Positions 14,454 to 14,857 of a stretch of 14,857 nucleotides of DNA are shown here, piece by piece (position 1 is the stretch's first letter; each line of letters opens with the position of its first letter). A program made the translations under genes and the position numbers. The notes under the pieces were generated by a model. It worked only from the letters and a program-made list of their open reading frames with translations, searched no databases and was not told the origin of the DNA. The DNA is from Candidatus Hydrothermarchaeota archaeon. GTDB taxonomy: Archaea; Hydrothermarchaeota; Hydrothermarchaeia; Hydrothermarchaeales; BMS3B. The stretch is taken from assembly GCA_015521945.1 (NCBI GenBank), contig WANG01000176.1, positions 1-14,857 on the forward strand, written 5' to 3'.

Positions 14454-14852
14454 TCAACCCTCCATCTCTTTTACAAGCTTCCTGACTCGCATCTCTATCT
14501 CGTCCCTCACCCTGCGGAACTCCTCAAGGCTCTTCCCCTTCGGGTCCGGAAGAGCCCAGTCCTCAAGCTTCCCGCTGTCCACCAGGAAGAAGGGGCAGGA
14601 CTCCTTAGAAAGGCACCCCATGGTCACCACCTTCCTGGCTCTGGTTACCATCTCCTGCGTGAGCAGCTTGGGCTTTTCTTTGCTTATGTCTATCCCCTTC
14701 TCCCGCATCACCTCTATGGCTCTGCGGCTCACCCTCTCAGCGGGCTCCGTGCCTGCGCTCTCCGCCCGTGTGCGAGCCGCGAGGGCGTTGTAGAACCCCT
14801 TCGCCATCTGCGACCTTGCCGAGTTGCCCACGCACACGAAGAGCACGTCCAT
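14454..14852 (-). CDS. arsC: Arsenate reductase, low-molecular-weight phosphatase type
   Basis: A 132-residue protein with the low-molecular-weight tyrosine phosphatase fold. The P-loop CVGNSARS (residues 7-14) carries the catalytic Cys7 and Arg13. Cys80 and Cys86 (VVTMGCLSKESCP) match the two extra cysteines of thioredoxin-coupled arsenate reductase, and LPDPKG contains the general-acid Asp. These residues favour arsenate reductase over a protein tyrosine phosphatase. The enzyme reduces arsenate to arsenite in the cytoplasm. The ATG at 14852 is five nt from the window edge, so its promoter is not visible. phoU follows directly; arsenate enters cells as a phosphate analogue, so the pair makes sense together. 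No arsenite exporter or ArsR is in view. Confidence 0.87.
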   Translation of the reverse strand: MDVLFVCVGNSARSQMAKGFYNALAARTRAESAGTEPAERVSRRAIEVMREKGIDISKEKPKLLTQEMVTRARKVVTMGCLSKESCPFFLVDSGKLEDWALPDPKGKSLEEFRRVRDEIEMRVRKLVKEMEG

Positions 14853-14857
14853 TCTCA

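Noticed and set aside
1..14857. CRISPR arrays, insertion sequences or transposase genes
   Set aside because: No regularly spaced direct repeats, terminal inverted repeats with a transposase, or cas-like proteins were seen.

Overview
The window looks like a euryarchaeal chromosome segment. Archaeal traits are a Tfx-family regulator, an FmdE-like protein, a tetraether lipid synthase (Tes) and an archaeal-type FAD synthetase (RibL), together with TATA boxes about 25-29 bp upstream of start codons, many of them leaderless. A bacterial-type gyrB fits Archaeoglobi or methanogen/ANME-like Methanomicrobia, but the species cannot be named from this sequence. Most genes are GC-rich with strong use of AGG (Arg) and ATA (Ile). 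Genes are packed tightly, and convergent gene ends touch or overlap.

Region 1 (1-4083, + strand): an operon for nitrate-type respiration. It holds a NapA-family molybdenum reductase cut by the left edge, a NapD-like chaperone, and a secreted octaheme cytochrome c of the hydroxylamine oxidoreductase (HAO) family with a C-terminal membrane anchor. Together they could take nitrate to nitrite and then to hydroxylamine or ammonium. A hairpin plus T-run ends the operon.

Region 2 (4157-6928): molybdenum cofactor and regulation genes. mobB and tfx lie on the + strand; fmdE and moeA form an operon on the - strand. The moeA promoter carries a perfect 13-bp inverted repeat that resembles an operator. 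Region 1 needs a molybdenum bis-MGD cofactor, so regions 1 and 2 fit together functionally.

Region 3 (about 6930-8250): an AT-rich patch with two unrecognised genes on the - strand, next to tRNA-His. Its composition differs sharply from both flanks, suggesting an acquired island.

Region 4 (8248-9984): tRNA-His (-) and tmk (+) share one palindromic TATA box. tmk is followed directly by ribL, which has a winged-helix-like N-terminal extension, and ribL ends exactly against convergent ribH. This is a nucleotide and flavin supply block.

Region 5 (10105-14852): tes for membrane-spanning tetraether lipids, gyrB without an adjacent gyrA, and then phoU and arsC on the - strand as a phosphate/arsenate pair that runs to the right edge.
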